A stretch of DNA of 13,156 nucleotides from Lachnoclostridium sp. UBA903 (GTDB lineage Bacteria > Bacillota > Clostridia > Lachnospirales > Lachnospiraceae). The position numbers were made by a program, and so were the translations under genes. Shown here piece after piece: positions 12,137 through 13,156 of the stretch. The notes under the pieces were generated by a model. It did no database searches. It saw nothing but the letters and a program-made list of their open reading frames with translations, and was not told the DNA's origin. Each line of letters starts with the position of its first letter. Within the stretch, counting starts at the first letter, position 1. The stretch is from assembly GCA_002294045.1 (NCBI GenBank), contig DBEP01000027.1, forward strand, positions 76,007-89,162. Direction: 5' to 3'.

Positions 12137-13156
12137 ATGGATAAGAATATTTTAATCGGTTTTATTAGAAAACATAAAATTTCCTATATCACAGGCCTGC
12201 TGTTCATGTTTCTTTCCTCCTATGTCCAGACGCTTTTTCCGAAAATTCTGGGGAATACAGTTGATATATTAAAAATTAAGGAATTTAATCCGGCCAGAAT
12301 ATATGTAAATATCGGCTGCATCCTGCTGATTGCGGCAGGCACCTTTGCATTTACCTATATCTGGAGGAATCTGGTCGTCGGAAATGCACGTAAGCTGGAA
12401 TGTTATTTAAGGGAAAAGCTGTTTGATCATTTTCAGCTCCTTTCCCCCGAATTTTACAGCCAGAGGAAAACAGGGGATTTAATTGCCTATGCCATAAATG
12501 ATATCAATGCGGTGAGGCAGACCCTGGGTCCTGCTTTATCCATGGCTATAAACGGTATGGTTGTCTGTGCCATATCCGTTTATTCCATGACCCGTGCGGT
12601 TAACTGGCAGCTTACCCTTTTGTCCCTGCTTCCCGTTCCTGTCATGGTTTATATCATGTTTCGCATTGGGAAGGCAGTAAAAAAGAGGTTTAAGAGGGTA
12701 CAGGAAACCTTCGCTTCAATTTCTGACCGTGTCAATGAGAATATAAACGGTATGCGTGTAATAAAGGCTTATGTACAGGAAGAAAAAGAAGTTGAAAGAT
12801 TCGAAAAACTGAATAACCGGATGGTGGAGTCAAATCTAAGCATGGTACGGGTATCGGCCTTTTTATCACCTCTGATTGAGCTGTGTTTTACGGTAAGTTT
12901 TGTTTCCAATCTGATATGGGGCGGAAACATGGTCCTTAAGGGGAGCATTTCCCTGGGAGATTTCATAGCGTTTAACGGATATCTCACCATGATACTGGCC
13001 CCGGTTCTTTCTATCGGCCAGGTAACTACCAGTTTTCAAAGAGGCATGGCCTCCCTTGGAAGGCTAAACGAAATCCTGGGCGTAAAACCGCAGATTGAGG
13101 ATACGGGAACGGTTGGGGAGCTGCCGCAGGGGCAGATAAAAATAAATAAACTTTCC
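12137..13156 (+). CDS. ABC exporter half-transporter, N-terminal part (cut by window end)
   Basis: 340 codons are open to the window edge. The product is the membrane domain of a type IV ABC exporter, of the MdlA/YheI (BmrC-like) multidrug kind, which usually works as a heterodimer with a partner encoded next door. Six transmembrane segments are visible at about residues 14-36, 56-76, 133-151, 157-176, 243-264 and 275-297. Intracellular-loop motifs typical of the family are RKTGDLIAYAINDINAVRQ (110-128) and ENINGMRVIKAYVQEEKE (201-218). The nucleotide-binding domain would begin just past residue 335 and lies outside the window. The start ATG 12137 has GAAAGAGG six bases upstream. It follows the LacI-type gene by 37 bases without terminator, so they are probably one operon. 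Confidence 0.9.
   Translation, partial: MDKNILIGFIRKHKISYITGLLFMFLSSYVQTLFPKILGNTVDILKIKEFNPARIYVNIGCILLIAAGTFAFTYIWRNLVVGNARKLECYLREKLFDHFQLLSPEFYSQRKTGDLIAYAINDINAVRQTLGPALSMAINGMVVCAISVYSMTRAVNWQLTLLSLLPVPVMVYIMFRIGKAVKKRFKRVQETFASISDRVNENINGMRVIKAYVQEEKEVERFEKLNNRMVESNLSMVRVSAFLSPLIELCFTVSFVSNLIWGGNMVLKGSISLGDFIAFNGYLTMILAPVLSIGQVTTSFQRGMASLGRLNEILGVKPQIEDTGTVGELPQGQIKINKLS

Noticed and set aside
1..13156. CRISPR array, tRNA or rRNA genes, phage module
   Set aside because: No regularly spaced repeats, no tRNA cloverleaf or rRNA sequence, and no integrase or capsid genes were seen.

Overview
The window looks like chromosomal DNA of an anaerobic low-to-mid GC Firmicute, most likely a clostridium of the Lachnospiraceae type. 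The evidence is strong AGGAGG-type ribosome binding sites, several textbook sigma-A promoters, frequent TTG starts, a CD3324-family regulator, and traces of a rubrerythrin and of an MBL-fold nuclease. Nothing forms a classical phage, CRISPR or conjugative module. All identifications come from reading the sequence by eye; no search was run.

Layout. Positions 1-330 are non-coding, with two diverged repeat-like copies, an extended -10 promoter and a near-perfect palindrome. Positions 386-649 encode a small CD3324-family HTH protein. A ten-codon micro-ORF and a strong terminator follow, then a class C beta-lactamase-fold serine hydrolase (849-2024). A short inverted-repeat element (2093-2216) separates it from a minus-strand metal cassette of csoR (4437-4712), a heavy-metal P-type ATPase (2436-4289) and a translationally coupled two-helix membrane peptide (2254-2433). 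CsoR-type boxes lie in the promoter spacer and leader of the ATPase gene and at the start of csoR, so the cassette reads as self-regulated metal efflux. Next are rarA (minus, 4800-6122), a Gfo/Idh/MocA oxidoreductase (plus, 6472-7437) and surE (minus, 7635-8348).

Positions 8326-8900 hold a gene graveyard. It contains the last 76 codons of an MBL/beta-CASP ribonuclease-like gene (minus, overlapping the surE start) and the last 32 codons of a rubrerythrin-like gene (plus), which point away from each other. This looks like the scar of a deletion that removed the 5' parts of two divergent genes.

Positions 8954-10672 form an AT-rich island. It has an unrecognised secreted protein (9127-10293), a possible small downstream ORF, a long 5' leader, and a divergent mini-cassette of promoter, ribosome binding site, 20-codon frame without a normal start codon, and terminator. 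Positions 10735-11100 are a dense regulatory region: 11-12-base-spaced TTTAAC repeats, a micro-ORF in a foldable segment, a perfect LacI-type palindrome, a consensus promoter and three tandem hairpins. It leads into a LacI-family regulator (11110-12099) and the first 340 codons of an ABC multidrug-type exporter that runs off the window (12137 onward).
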